Origin: Parelaphostrongylus tenuis
Taxonomy: Eukaryota; Nematoda; Chromadorea; Rhabditida; Metastrongylidae
NCBI GenBank assembly: GCA_019055375.1
Contig: JAHQIW010000449.1
Coordinates: 124,001-188,000, forward strand
Direction of reading: 5' to 3'
DNA length: 64,000 bases
Part shown: positions 34,985 to 46,085 of the stretch, one piece after another
Layout of the letters: each line of letters opens with the position of its first letter
How positions within the stretch are numbered: the first letter of the stretch is position 1
Translations under genes and position numbers: made by a program
The notes under the pieces: generated by a model
What the model was told of the DNA's origin: nothing
Seen by the model: the letters and a program-made list of their open reading frames with translations, nothing else
Databases searched by the model: none

Positions 34985-35440
34985 AAGTACGATGTTGTTA
35001 ATCTGAAGATTTATTTGGTACAGACCAACAGCACAATGAAATTGATCCTGATGGCTGTCATCTCGGCTTTTTCGCCCTCTTCAAAGCCTGAAAGAGTCAA
35101 ATTTATATGCAAAACACTCAGACAAGCACTTTCATGACTAGAGCAGATCAGCTTACGTACCTTTTTGTTTTATGGTCTGTGAGATGTTATGTATACCAAC
35201 CGCACACAGTCTTGTATGGACGAGGACTGTGCTCGAGGGGCGGGGTCCCGTGACCCACGTTAAAAGAATGATCTGAGATATGGCCCGAAGTCACGTGGTA
35301 TGAGGAGGCATTCGTCTTTGCGGTTTTTTGAGACTTTTGGCGTGGATCCAAAACGTCACGGGTGTTTTTTCGCTCTGAGGTCTTTTTTACCCGGGCGAGG
35401 ATAGTGACTTCGATTCTCATCTATATTTTACGCAATGCTG
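34985..35440 (-). mobile_element. PLE 3' end (nuclease C-terminus and UTR), second copy
   Basis: Minus-strand reading gives EVTILARVKKTSERK and then frame-shifted traces of the nuclease end, followed by UTR wording 'gtgggtcacgggaccccg', 'ccatacaagactgtg', 'acagaccataaaac'. The same UTR is found at 62808-63000 (minus) and, in opposite orientation, at 63098-63320. It lies just downstream of a larger PLE fragment, so two copies are arranged in tandem. Confidence 0.65.
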
Positions 35441-35599
35441 ATGTTATGAACCTTCCACACTCTTCAGCAGTTGGAAATTATACACTTAACACCAAACTAC
35501 AACAATCTAGCATGAGATTCAGTGCCGGTAAGCAACTCACCCTCTTGCGTGATGTATATATCTTCACATCAAGAACCACTAAATACAGAATAATGAATT

Positions 35600-36790
35600 C
35601 CTAAATCAGATCTGCAAAGACACACAGCATGAAAATCTTGATTTCAAGGCACAGTCTCAAGAGTTTCGCGTGTGGATTTTTTCAATTCCTGTGCTAGGAT
35701 TGTGACAGTCACATCAAAATCTTTGTTGTTGTGTTTTTGTGCCCTACGTGAGCCTAAAGATTTGGTTTTATCTATTTTAGATTTAATATCTAGATGTTCT
35801 TTTATGCGGATGAAAAGTGATCTACCCGTTTCTTCTATATATTCTTCCTAGCATGTTTTACATGGCAGTAAATAAATTGTGCCCAATCTCATACAGTCCC
35901 CCTCCTTTCCGTTGGGGCAGATCATACAGTTTTTGGTACTGCACAATCGATCGCAAAGTCGCGTAGGATGGGGGGGTGGGATATCAATAGCTACCACGGA
36001 ATTTCCAAGACCGCATCTTCCTAGGCACCTTTTACCCGCGCTGATGATTTCGTTTAATATGAATGGCAGTTTGAAGGGAATTCTATTCAGGTGTAGAGTA
36101 TTGTTCTTTTGAGACCTAATTCCACTTTTTGAACATTCCCGAGTGGCAAATTCTTTGTAGCCGTTGGAAATGGCAATTTTCTTGCCAAGTTTAGTGATTC
36201 GATCCTTTCCTCTTCTACTGTGCACACTCTTTTAGCCGCTCGAAACATGTTTTTAATTAGCGATTTTTTCATGTGTGAGGGATAAGAGGAAAGGTGATTG
36301 ACCAAAATGTTTTTGTTACTTGGTTTTCGATACCATTTTGTACTATAGCCACTATCCAGAAGCTTTACTTGGATGTTTAAGAATGGAAGCCAGCTCCCGT
36401 TTGGACTTTCTTGCGTAAATTTTATATGCTGTGACTGTTCGTTCAAGACTTCAAAACATTTGTCCATTTTCTCTTGTGTAGAACAGACAATGAAACAATC
36501 GTCTATATACCGGCAGTAGAGCAATGGGCGGTAAACGAAAACTGGAGCTTCCACTTTATGCATGAAAGCGATGGCAGGACTAGGTGGCAAATGTTGACCC
36601 ATGGCTAATGCCTTGAGCTGTGTGAAGGATTTGCCCGACCACCGAAAGATTGAACAACCAAGACATTGTTTCAAAAGGGCTAATAGCTGCTGAATTGGGA
36701 AGCCATAAATATTTACTTTTTTCACTTTCTGTTAGAAATTCGAAAATGGCCTGCATTGCAGTCATTTGATACGTTTGTAAAGAGTCAGGT
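35600..36790 (-). mobile_element. Penelope-like element: RT and GIY-YIG fragment
   Basis: Largest recognisable protein relic on the minus strand. The open part 36087-36725 (212 codons) has NIYGFPIQQLLALLKQCL, SIFRWSGKSF, LAMGQHLPPSPAIAF, the catalytic CRYIDDCF, LPFLNIQVKLLDSGY, KWYRKPSNKNIL and KKSLIKNMFRAAKRVC, all typical of PLE reverse transcriptases. A frameshift leads to 35848-36225, with KLPFILNEIISAG, IPPPHP, CMICPNGKEGDCM and TIYLLPCKTC (GIY-YIG start). A TAG follows, then EEYIEETGRSLFIRIKEHL and DFDVTVTILAQE. The 5' half of the element is missing, with another frameshift near 36725. PLEs transpose by target-primed reverse transcription; this copy cannot be functional. Confidence 0.85.
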
Positions 36791-36799
36791 ACATCAAAT

Positions 36800-37785
36800 T
36801 ACTCCACTACGTGCGAGTTGTTTGGTTGCGCGCAACATAGTTGATCTAGGAGCATTTCAGTATTGGGTGGATGGGTTGGTATGAATTTAAGCACCTGAGC
36901 AAAAATAAGGTTTATATACCACGTTATTCTATCCGTTGGTCCTCCTATGCAATTGATAATAGGTCTAACTTGTATGTTGATGGATCGGTTGACACTAAAT
37001 CATTAGTAGATGTCAGTTTACGTGTTTTTATGAAAAGGTACAAGATCGGCCATGTACATTAAACTATGTTTTGCAGAATTAGCATAAAATTCCTCAGTTT
37101 ATGAGAAAACAACGGACGCTGAATTTCGTTGACTAACTGCAGTATCTTATTGAAAGCCAGAAGGAAATGTCTTTGCGAAATTGTTCGCCGCTCAGCAACG
37201 CATCTATTACGGCTAGAAGTTGCTTAATCTGTTATCAGGACCGATGATTCAACAGCATTGGCTGTACCATGAGCTTGTCTTTCATGAGCAGGGTAACAAT
37301 TTTCGATCAGAATCAAAGAACTCCTGCTGACACATGTAGAATAGAAAAGGTCTTCGCTTTCTTAGAGTAATTAGTTAACGTCATTTACATGGAAACGTAA
37401 GCGCTCCCCGTAAAACATTACCCTCACAGCAGTACGCAAGCATCGACTCAAATCATATTCGTTAAGCTCTTTTCAATCGGCAACAAGGACGAAGCGCTAG
37501 CGAATGCAAACTACTGTAAGCAATCTACCTAAATCAACGGTTTCAAAGGAGACGAAACGACTCGAAAGCCGAGTATATTTGCATTCAGTAAGGTTTTACT
37601 AAATCAAATGGGCTAAATGAATAAGAAATCTATGAGTGTTTACTGATGCCGAATTCAGAGGAAAGTCGACTTCAAAATAATACAAAGAATTACTATCCCC
37701 CTACCATGACTTGTTTTAGGATTATGTCAGAACCCTGGGATAAGAATTGAGCAGTTGTTTGCCCATTTGAAAGAGGAGTATCGCG
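36800..37785. other. No gene seen
   Basis: Between the truncated PLE and the RTE copy. No coding pattern or repeat match recognised. Confidence 0.35.
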
Positions 37786-37789
37786 CATT

Positions 37790-40430
37790 CTTCAGATTAT
37801 TCCATTCAAGATATTCAAAGAGCGAGATGAACCTCTGAAGAATTCTTGATAGTTACATGGACACAACTAACAACCCGTATCGGACAGTTACGGTTGAAAT
37901 GATGTTGTTCTTTGTCGGCTTTGAACATCTTCGCTGCTTACGCACCAACATCAAGCTATAACGATGACGAAGTCGAAGCTTCTATATGCACCTTGAAAAA
38001 TTCTTCAGAGAAGATTATACATTTTTCAAGATCATTGTCGGAGATTTTAATGCAAAAATTGGACCTAGCAGAACGTCTAAAGAACTCACATAGGGACTAA
38101 CGGACAAGAATGGAATGAACAGGGTGAGAGGCTATCTGAGTATATCATGATGACCCAAACCATCCATGGTAACTCACAATTCCAAAAGCCTCACTCTCAG
38201 CGATGGACGTGGGAGCCTCCCAATGGAGAGTACCATAAAGAAATGACCACATCTTAGTAAATGGAAGGTTTTGCTTGACCGATGTCGCTGTTGTTCTTAT
38301 GTTCTACGCGAAATCACACCATCGCCTCCTTTGCTCAACGTTCCGTTTTTCGCGGAGAGGAGAGAAAGTCGTTAAATTCAAACAAGAAGTCCCAGAGCTG
38401 CCATAAATTGAGATGTATTCAAATCATTAGTCGGCTTCTGGGAAGATACCGTTGTCGATAAAATCAACAAAGAATACAATCGGCTCGTTGAATATCTTCA
38501 TGTCAGCGCTACGAAAGCCGAGAGTCCTAAGGTCACAAAGAGACGCTTGTCTCGGCAGACACTCGAGCTGATATGTCAACGTGGAATCGCAAGGGCTACA
38601 GACAAACGAAACCTTACGTCCGAACTTGCAAAACGCTGCAGAGAAGCGATGAAAGATGACCTCGAAGAAAGAAGAGCAGCAGATATGGCAGGAGCTGCAA
38701 AAACTGGGAAAAGCATTCGCAATGCCCAACGAAGCTTTGCCAACTAAAGACCAAGATGATTGCACTCCGATATTCCGACGGGACACTTACAGCTTCTAGA
38801 ATGGTAATGGAGAAAATCAATCACCACAACTCGGACCTCTTCACCAGCCATGTCCTCTTATCGTCATATATTCAAAGAGGATAAGCATGTCGTTCCACCG
38901 GCCCTCCCTTTCAAAATCCGACACTTTATATCGTCAGCGCAGAACAGAACAACACCCGGTCCAAACAAGATTAGACCAGAACACTGAAGAACCTGCTGCC
39001 AGTTCTCAGCAACACCCTGGCTCGGCTCTTCACTCGCGACCTGTCAGAATGCAAGGTCGCCCTTCAATGGAGAACCAGCAAGACCGTATTGTCTAAAGAG
39101 GAGACCTTCACGACGTAAGATATTGACGCCCAATCTGCTTGCTGTCCGTTATCTATAAACTCTTCACTCGATTCATCCTTAACAGGATTGACAGAACAGT
39201 GGGCGAAGGGCAGCCATGCGAACAAGCAGGGTTCCGATAAGGAATGAGTACCATGGACCACATCCACACGATTACAAGAATCACTGAAGTTTTAAAACAG
39301 TACAAACAACCACTCTGTCTCACTTTCATAGACCTGAACAAAGCCTTTGATTCAGTGGAAACAGGAGCGGTTATAAGGGCTCTGGTTAACTAGAGGGTCC
39401 CTACTCGGTACATAATGATCCTTCGTGAGATTTATAAAGATTTCACGACGAGAATATCTCCATTCTACAACGATTTCACCATTTTCGGCAAGGCGATACA
39501 AATTCGCCAAAACTATTCAATGCCACCCTGCAAAATGTCATGCTAACATTAGAATGGGACGATAGGGGAGTGAAAATTGACGGTCGATAATTAAACCATC
39601 TCATCGTTCTCATAAGACCAAACATCAGCCAAGCGGAAAGAATGTTGACCGATTTCGATAACGCCTGTGGAAAGATAGGTCTTCAACTAAATCTAACGAA
39701 AGCGATGTTCATGAGGAACGGATTGGTGCCTCATTCACGCTTAATGGAACGACAGTCTCCGAATGCTCCAGCTACATATATCTAGTCGTGAAATCAACAT
39801 AATGAACGACCTAGCCCCAGAGTTGAGCAGGGGGAAACGAGCGGCTTGAGTAACGTTTAAGAGCATCGAAGTTGTAGTGAAAAGGACAAAGAATATCCGC
39901 CTCCGTGCCCACCTTCCCATCTCGACGTTTATCTCTGCCCTTACATATGCAGCAGAAACCCTGTCTCGACGTCAGCATAATGAAAGATCACTTGGCGCTA
40001 TTGAACGCGCAGCCGAAAAGTCGATACTAGGAGTATCCCGTATCTCGCACATGAGAGAAAGGATCCGATGTTTCGACCTACGTCAACGATCGAAAATTAG
40101 AGACGCCGTTCAACACGCCAGGATATCGAAAATGCAGTGGGACAGACACGTGATGCGCGTCAACGACAACCGATGGACGGAGGCCGTTACCGAATGGATT
40201 CTTTGGGGCATCAAGCGCTCTACAGGTAAGCCACTGACCCGTTGGTACGATTTCTTCGCGAAAGGTATAGAAGAGAGTTATGATGCTCAGCTAATCTCTA
40301 GAGCAAGTAAGACCCACTGGGCTACTCTTGCGCGCGATAGGGAGAAATGGAAGTGTTGCTGGTACCCGCTCGAGTCACTCGACGATCAACGGGACGACAG
40401 GTGGTACAGGTGACAGGTGATACACGGATA
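37790..40430 (+). mobile_element. RTE-type LINE, near full-length but broken
   Basis: Order on the plus strand: endonuclease part (LTTRIG, then NIFAAYAPTSSYN at 37924, then GDFNAKIG and WTWESPNG), a linker (SPxTLELICQRG, ELAKRCREAMKDDL, 38547-38747), reverse transcriptase (RTxPGPNKIRPEH, LSNTLARLFTR, LTFIDLNKAFDSVE at 39330, a damaged RQGDT, PNISQAERML, LQLNLTKAMFMRNG), and a long open C-terminus 39877-40413 (RLRAHLPIST, LTYAAETLSRR, RSKIRDAVQHARISK, HVMRVNDNRWTEAV, STGKPLTRWYDFF). At least five frameshifts and stops; the FADD-type motif is deleted. It ends in a GGTGATACA-type tail near 40400-40430, as RTE elements do. Confidence 0.85.
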
Positions 40431-40434
40431 GAGT

Positions 40435-40865
40435 GAAACTCCTTTACGTTAATAAGCAATAGCATATCTCGTTTTGTCTGCCCATTATAGAGAAATTCAG
40501 AGCGTTTCACGAACATCCATGTAATGCGGCTTGAAATGGTTGAAAGGGTGAGTAAGGAAGGCTCATCTTAGTGACATGCCACCAGAGTTCTTGAGGAAAC
40601 CTACTCCACTTCCCCATTTCGTTATTCTGTTAACTCTATAAAACGGAGGATTTTTGTGTCTCACGGTAAAATTCAATGTGGTTGTTTTTCCACCAACCGA
40701 ATCTGTTACGGTCTCCCTCTTGATTCCTCATGATGATGGATTCTATTGACATCCTCTGAATTCACCTCTGTTTCTGAAAACTTCAATGAGACTTGTTGAG
40801 GCTCTTGTTTTTATGATCAGATGGCCTGTCTTTGAGAAGATTTTTTAGGTGCATTAGATGTAAGA
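40435..40865. other. No gene seen
   Basis: Sequence after the LINE tail, without a recognised coding pattern. Confidence 0.35.
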
Positions 40866-40869
40866 CGCT

Positions 40870-41420
40870 GCTGGAAGTGTCCAAACCTTACCAACGCTAT
40901 ATTCTTGCTTCTCATATGTTTGTCTAAAAAAACGCTAGCAGCAAATGTCGTGTTCCATTTTGTCAATCAATGCCTTTTATTATAGATTTTTTCTCAAAAA
41001 CAGCTGTAATTTCCGGCGTTTTCTCTGTTGGGATTTTCAACTTCCGGAAAAGTCGCGATTTTATAATGCAGCATCAGAAATGAGAAGGCGGGAACCGAAT
41101 GTGGGTCTCGCCATTTCTGGAATTGTCCCATTTACTAAGATTTCTGTTTAAGTAGTTTCTTTCTCACGGTTTATTGTCTTTCAGCGCTTGGCATGGATTT
41201 CATTTCGTGCATCAGTTCTCCTGCGTTTCCAAGAGAACAATCTGTTACAAAGCGTGCTCTGAATATTTTTTCTTCGAATCACACGAGTTGCAATTGCCAC
41301 TCATGCGCTTAATGCCACATCGTCGGTGCCCTAAAAATGATCTGTTGGAAATGAAGAAAAAATTGTCTTAAGTTGAGTGTCCACACTGTTTGATCAGAAA
41401 TCTAGGCCGTAGAAGTAAAA
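40870..41420 (+). repeat. Upstream block of locus 6, shared with other loci
   Basis: Contains 'aagtcgcgattttataatg' (about 41051), 'gaaggcgggaaccgaatg' and 'tctcacggtttattgtc' (about 41162), matching in order the flanks of loci 4, 5 and 8. It directly precedes the ATG at 41421. ORFs inside it are not conserved between copies. It is the best candidate for the promoter region; I see no clear TATA box or trans-splice leader site. Confidence 0.5.
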
Positions 41421-42930
41421 ATGGTGAGGCTTACGACTACACCCTTTGTCATTTCGCTGCTAGCCACAATCTCGACAGTGTTTGGATGTGGAGTGATGCC
41501 TGCAGGGCAAGGTGACAAATTGATGTGCTAGTGTAGATAGTTCCAATCTTAGGTAAAAATCTATGAAATCCAATCACAATAAATGTATTCTTCACCTTAC
41601 CACTGCTGAAGATCTATCGTCCAAACCTTTATATCAAAGGATTTTGAACTTTGGAATTGGAAAAAAGGCCATAGAAGAGCGATTATTAATAGCTAAAAAG
41701 TCTCAAAAGGTCGAAATAAAAAGCACATCACCTATAATTTTAGTTTTTAACTTTTGAAAGCAAAAAGCACAAAATTACCTTGCAGCTAGCTCCAGAAGTT
41801 TTACTGTCAGTGGTTTCACTATACCTGCTAACATGGCTTATGCCGGAGCTACAGTTTCTGCTCGGGTTCCTGGTATTGCAGCTAGCAGGGAAACAGCTAA
41901 AGGATTTGTACAACGCCTTGCAATGCAAACAGTAAGTTAACAATTCTCTGCTTTCAAGCATGTTCTTCAGAGTTCTAGAAAAGCTCAGGAAGGGAGCTAA
42001 GATTTTGTGGTATTTCGTCAGGCCCTTAGTGCTTCCAAGGCTTTTATAGGTTCGCGAAAATTGTTTCAAAACACTTCAGACAAAAAACAGACTTCTTCTT
42101 TAGCTCCTTGATGTTCTCGAAAGTCAAGGTCGCAGAGCATTTTTACCTGATGCCGTAATCACAGCCATTGTGGACCAATTTTCTGTTGACATCTCTTACG
42201 AACCACTGCAATGTTAGGATGTTGTACTAAATCTAGAGACGGATATGGGTAGGTCTTTATTATTGAATTTCCATTTCAAGCAACAAGGGAAGAAACGTAA
42301 CCTTTTAACAAGAGAAGAACTGTGTTAAATATTCTCCTAACAGGATTTTCGAAAATTGATAGAGTATTCTCTAGAGCAGAAGGGAAATTTTCAATAATAG
42401 CGTTAAAATAAAGTCATGATATTTCTAATATATTTCTCACGCAAATGACATTAAATTTATCAGATGATGATTTCAAAAAGTTCAAGGAAAGCGTAAAAAT
42501 TATTTAACAAGACTGTTCTTGGCTTTCTATGTTTGCTACCGTAATAGAAGAAAGCTTATTTTGTACACTCATAATTTTTCGCAGTAAAAATGAAGGAACA
42601 GAAGTGCATTATCCTTGGCCGCACAGTAACGGGAATTTGTGTTGAAACGATGAATCGACCGAATACGAAATATGCCCCGTCTGCGAATGTAAGAATAGAT
42701 CCTGTTACTAATTTCACGGCGATTTCAGGAACTCTCTCAGTAAGAATAAATTTTTTCCGCATTTATTCGCTTTTTTCATGCAAAAGTCTGTGCAGACTAG
42801 AAAAATCATCATGGAAAATTGGTCCAGAATGATGTGGCAAAGCGTATTAAACAGAGCGGTTCGAATGTTGGCATTGGGTCCATTTGGATCGCACTTCTTC
42901 TCGGCAACTGGCACAATCGGCGGAAACTGA
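41421..42930 (+). pseudogene. Secreted-protein family locus 6 (complete five-exon gene with one stop)
   Basis: Best copy of the family: exons 41421-41511, 41786-41931, 42104-42248, 42585-42739 and 42796-42930. All introns have GT and AG ends, phases fit (1, 0, 1, 0), and the spliced frame is 224 codons including the final TGA. Exon 1: MVRLTT start, hydrophobic signal peptide, mature start near GCGVMPAGQ. Exon 2: RSFTVSGFTIPANMAY...RVPGIAAS...FVQRLAMQT. Exon 3: LLDVLESQGRRAFLPDAVI...SYEPLQC, then TAG at 42215-42217 (codon 117). Exon 4: KCIILGRTVTGIC. Exon 5: IIMENWSRMMWQSVLNRAV...ALGPFGSHFFSA. The TAG aligns with the position after the conserved Cys and differs by one base from CAG. Several conserved Cys suggest disulfides in a secreted protein. 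Function unknown. It could be a recent pseudogene, an allele or an assembly error. Confidence 0.8.
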
Positions 42931-43289
42931 TATTGAATCGCGATGTAATTTGAGAAGGACATTCTTACTCAACCGATACTATCTTTATGTCTACTTTTCA
43001 TGCAGCAATGAACTGTCAAATAACATACAATTTCGTCAATGAGATTACCCACCAACTTACATTGGAATTTATAATGTGATGGACTTTTTTTTCAAGAAGT
43101 GAATGCGAAACTCAGGGAAGGTCAGAAAAGGTCATTTTTCAAACCCGTGTGCTCGAGTACTAGGGACTTGAGCGCTACCGAACTCTCAGAAGCAAACATG
43201 TCTTCTTGCAGAGACGTTTCCAGTTACCCCTTCAGAGATAAGCAAACACGCAAAAAATTCTTTTCATTAAAACCCGAACTGCAATAAAA

Positions 43290-43740
43290 ATGTACGGCTC
43301 GTCGATTCGGCAGCTAATGGCTTTTTTAAGGCGAGTGTTTGAAGTGCTCAATCGTCAGATGACTAAAAAGAATCTCGCACAAAAGAGAGTGTTGGCTATT
43401 GGGCAGCATCTGGTACAGGTCTTGCTATTGTTCTCATGTTAAACTAGGAGCAGTGCTGATTGACCTCCAGCCATTACTCTTGTGCAGATATAGATGATTC
43501 TCTGGTTATTTGTTCTTTCAAAGACGAGGTGGACAGATATTCTGAATTGGCGATCGAACAGTCAGTGTACATAAAATTTTTTTATGAGGCACCGGAGAAC
43601 AATCGGATTCATTGCACCTGCAATTTGAACTATCAAGAAACTGGTGCATTACCAAATAAAATAGAAAATTGAGGAACAAAAATTAGCTGGTTCATTATCT
43701 CTTCTTTCATCTCTTACGTAGAAAGACATTGCTTTTGAAA
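43290..43740 (+). mobile_element. PLE reverse transcriptase fragment
   Basis: Plus-strand reading: YGSSIRQLMAFLRR, LAIGQHL, a frameshift, then DIDDSLVICSFKDEVDRYSE and QSVYIKF, followed by a broken continuation. It matches in order the region around CRYIDDCF of the PLE at 36 kb, but on the opposite strand. It is far more decayed, and no nuclease part follows. Confidence 0.65.
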
Positions 43741-43779
43741 AGCAGGATCATTTCCGTTACGCGATCCCAATCGGTCCTT

Positions 43780-44740
43780 TTGGTTGTTTTCAAAGTTCGA
43801 GTAGTCACTCAATATTTTTGAACGCGAAAAATCAAAAATGCACTTTCAAATGGCCTTTTGGCGCACTGTAACAACTGAATGAAAATTATGTTCTTAATCA
43901 TATATTTCTCATTCAACAAAGTTTCCTTTTAGACATGAAATGACCATTTGATGGCTTAAATTTCGGCAAATTTGATGATATGTTCTTGAGAAGGATTTTT
44001 TATGGCGCAGTAACAGTCAAAAGAAAGATTGAGTTTTGCAAAATTGGGTGGTTTCCATTATCCGCACCTTTGTTCAATCCCCTAAAAAACGCGCCTTTTG
44101 ATTTTTTCCAAGTTTCAACAGCTATCCAGTGGCTAGAGTTTTAAAGATATCAATGGTGAAACTCATCTTTGAATTAAATTTGCTGCTGCGCTGTAACAGC
44201 GAAAAGGAAATTGTGCTATGCTTCCTATTCATATGTTTTCTCGCTGAGCAGAGCTTTCCTTTTATACTTTCAATAGCCATTTAGGAGCTTCAATCTCAGT
44301 AACTCCTGTAACGTTATAAACTCTGAACAGGACTTCTTAGTGCGTTGTAGCAGTCGCAGGAAAGTTATGTTTCGCTTAGCAGCAGTCGCATCAAATTACC
44401 ACGCTTTCCCGGTATGTGGGTAGGATTTCGTGATTTTACCACTAAGCCACCACGCTTTTTCCAATGTTAAATGTGTGAAATCCAAAACTCTTTTGACTGC
44501 TACAGCGCACTAAAGAGTCTTTATCAAAACTAATTATATCAGTGGAATTGCAGAGATTTAAGATATAAAACGTTTACTGAAAGATTGAAAGAAAAGCTTT
44601 GTTATGAGAGAGGTGTTCGAATAAGGAGCTGTTAGAGACACTTTCACGAATAAGGAGGTTATTTCAGGAATAAAGTACATTTTTGACGTTTTCGAGATTT
44701 AAGCTATCGAATGACTATTCATGACTAAAAAACGTGCGAT
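43780..44740. repeat. Degenerate tandem repeat, period about 155-170 bp
   Basis: Successive units are marked by 'gtagtcactcaatat' (43801), 'accatttgatggctta' (43949), 'agctatccagtggctag' (44120) and 'agccatttaggagcttc' (44276), giving spacings of about 150-170 bases. Each unit also has a 'gcgctgtaacag' type cue ('ggcgcagtaacag', 'tgcgctgtaacag', 'gtgcgttgtagcag'). The same wording is scattered through the window and inside the fold-back elements. Confidence 0.6.
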
Positions 44741-45003
44741 TTTCTCAAGGTGCCAAACCGGAACCGGATAACGGAATAGTGCAGAAAAACGAGTTCTCAA
44801 ACGACAGCCAGTGTGTGTACGGCGAAAGAGGAATGATAGAATTTCTAATATTCTTTCCAATTTTTTATCTGATCCATCCTCACAATGTTCTTTTTCATAT
44901 TAGACCTTTCCTTCGAGTGCTTTATTAAGACCACGCTCAAATTTCAATAGATCCTTTCATTTTATTTGAACCAACATGTCATGTGGTCTGGTAAGGGCTC
45001 TTG

Positions 45004-45052
45004 TACAGCCCGAGACACGTGTTTCGTCCTTACAGACTCATCAGCCGTGCAG
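45004..45052 (-). ncRNA. Hammerhead ribozyme, complete type I core (copy f)
   Basis: Minus strand, in order: stem I strand GCACGG, CTGATGA (45038-45044 reversed), stem II GTC/GAC with loop TGTAAG, GAAA, stem III AC/GT with loop ACGT, cleavage base C of GTC, stem I strand TCGGGC. All nucleotides known to be essential in hammerheads are present (C3, U4, G5, A6, G8, A9, G12, A13, A14, A15.1-U16.1, H17). Stem I pairs five of six positions with one wobble. ACACGTGT is self-complementary, so two molecules could share stem III, as proposed for other short-stem hammerheads. Predicted cleavage lies after the C at plus position 45013 (complement). Activity is inferred, not shown. Confidence 0.7.
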
Positions 45053-45335
45053 AACCCGTCGTCTGTCGATCTTTTTATGGTCAGTTCTCTCGGGAGGCTT
45101 ACACTCCTTATATATAGTTATCGACGACGTACGCTTTACACTCTATGTCAGGTGAAATATTCACCTAACACAGAGTATTTTCGCACTCGATTGCTAGCTG
45201 GCTGGTACTTTTATCATAATTATACCTTTATTTCGAGTGCTTTGTTTAGACCACGCGCAAATTTCAATAGATCCTTTCACTATTATTTGAGCCAACATGT
45301 CATGTGGTCCATAATGTCGACAGACGACGGGTCCT

Positions 45336-45378
45336 GCCCGGCTGATTAGTCTTTAAGGACGAAACACGTGTCCCGGCC
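45336..45378 (+). ncRNA. Hammerhead ribozyme-like core, G8 changed (copy g)
   Basis: GCCCGG, CTGATTA (45342-45348), GTC-TTTAAG-GAC, GAAA, CACGTGTC, CCGGCC. Stem I pairs five of six positions and includes compensatory differences from copy f. G8 is T, which should abolish cleavage. It forms the right half of an inverted pair with copy f. Confidence 0.6.
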
Positions 45379-45499
45379 TGTACAAGAGCCCTTACCAGAC
45401 CACGTGACATGTTCTTTTTCACTGTGCGGATCCCAATACTTCCTATAGCAAGGGTTTTCAGCCGATGCACCAAATGTGGTGGAGATTCACTAGCTTTTA

Positions 45500-45830
45500 T
45501 TGGGTGATCACTCTTTTATCTTAGGACATGATCCGATCGATGGCCAAATGTGGTTGGACTGTCCTTGGCGGCGCACTGACCTTTGTGCTACTAGGTTGGA
45601 CTTACGACTTGCTGCGGCTCTTCCCTTCGAAGTTGCGAGCTGCACTTTAGGGTCCCGCGGGCTGGACTCTAGACTTTGTGATCGATTGATCTGCTGCCAA
45701 CTTGTGTCTTGTGACGGACAAAAGCTCAAAGTTCAAATCCTTTATACGGGTCACACCAAGCAACCCAAAACATACATAAACACTATAATAACATAGTAAT
45801 AATGTATAGAAGATCAAGCATATCGTTTAT
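45500..45830. other. Unassigned GC-richer repeat-like segment
   Basis: Opposing ORFs (45500-45796 plus, 45508-45729 minus) with Ser, Arg and Leu-rich, motif-less products. The segment is visibly GC-richer than its surroundings and ends near 'aaagttcaaatcctttatac', a box B-like string. It may be an old SINE or TIR element, but I could not define its ends. Confidence 0.3.
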
Positions 45831-45849
45831 CGCAGATATGCCTGAGTGA

Positions 45850-46085
45850 GCGCGTATGACTGATTGAGCTGTATCGTCGTGTGACGATGCCATGCATTGT
45901 TATTGACGGAGAGCGGGAGTCGGGAGCGTGTGCTGAACCGTTGCCCTACCGACGCTCGCTTTGCACATCACTCGTTCTACGCTACAACGCGTTTTGTCAA
46001 CAGCCAACCGTCTACGGTGTCGCGGGGCAGTCATTATCGACACTGAACCCACTTCTGTTGACAAATATTGGGTTTCAATAATCAG
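45850..46085. repeat. Relative of the tRNA-like fold-back arms
   Basis: Shares 'ctttgcacatcactcgttctacg' style wording, 'ccgttgccctaccgacg' and the later 'caacagccaaccgtctacgg' order with the arms at 24.83-25.1 kb. Single, non-inverted and divergent. The ORF 45881-46081 is repeat-derived. Confidence 0.45.

Larger units (their letters stand above)
44880..45430. repeat. Inverted pair of hammerhead-bearing elements
   Basis: Flank 1 (44905-44995, 'attaagaccacgctc', 'aatttcaatagatcc', 'caacatgtcatgtgg') leads into a minus-strand core. Flank 2 (45235-45310) repeats it in direct orientation. The core regions face each other: 44980-45075 is inverted relative to 45315-45415. The ORF 44966-45349 (127 codons) is entirely repeat-derived. 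Confidence 0.65.

Noticed and set aside
35187..35420. 77-codon minus-strand ORF as a separate host gene
   Set aside because: Its translation is the nuclease end and UTR of a Penelope-like element, repeated at 62.8-63.1 kb.
44966..45349. 127-codon plus-strand ORF as a gene
   Set aside because: It lies completely within two hammerhead-bearing repeat copies and reads the repeat flanks.
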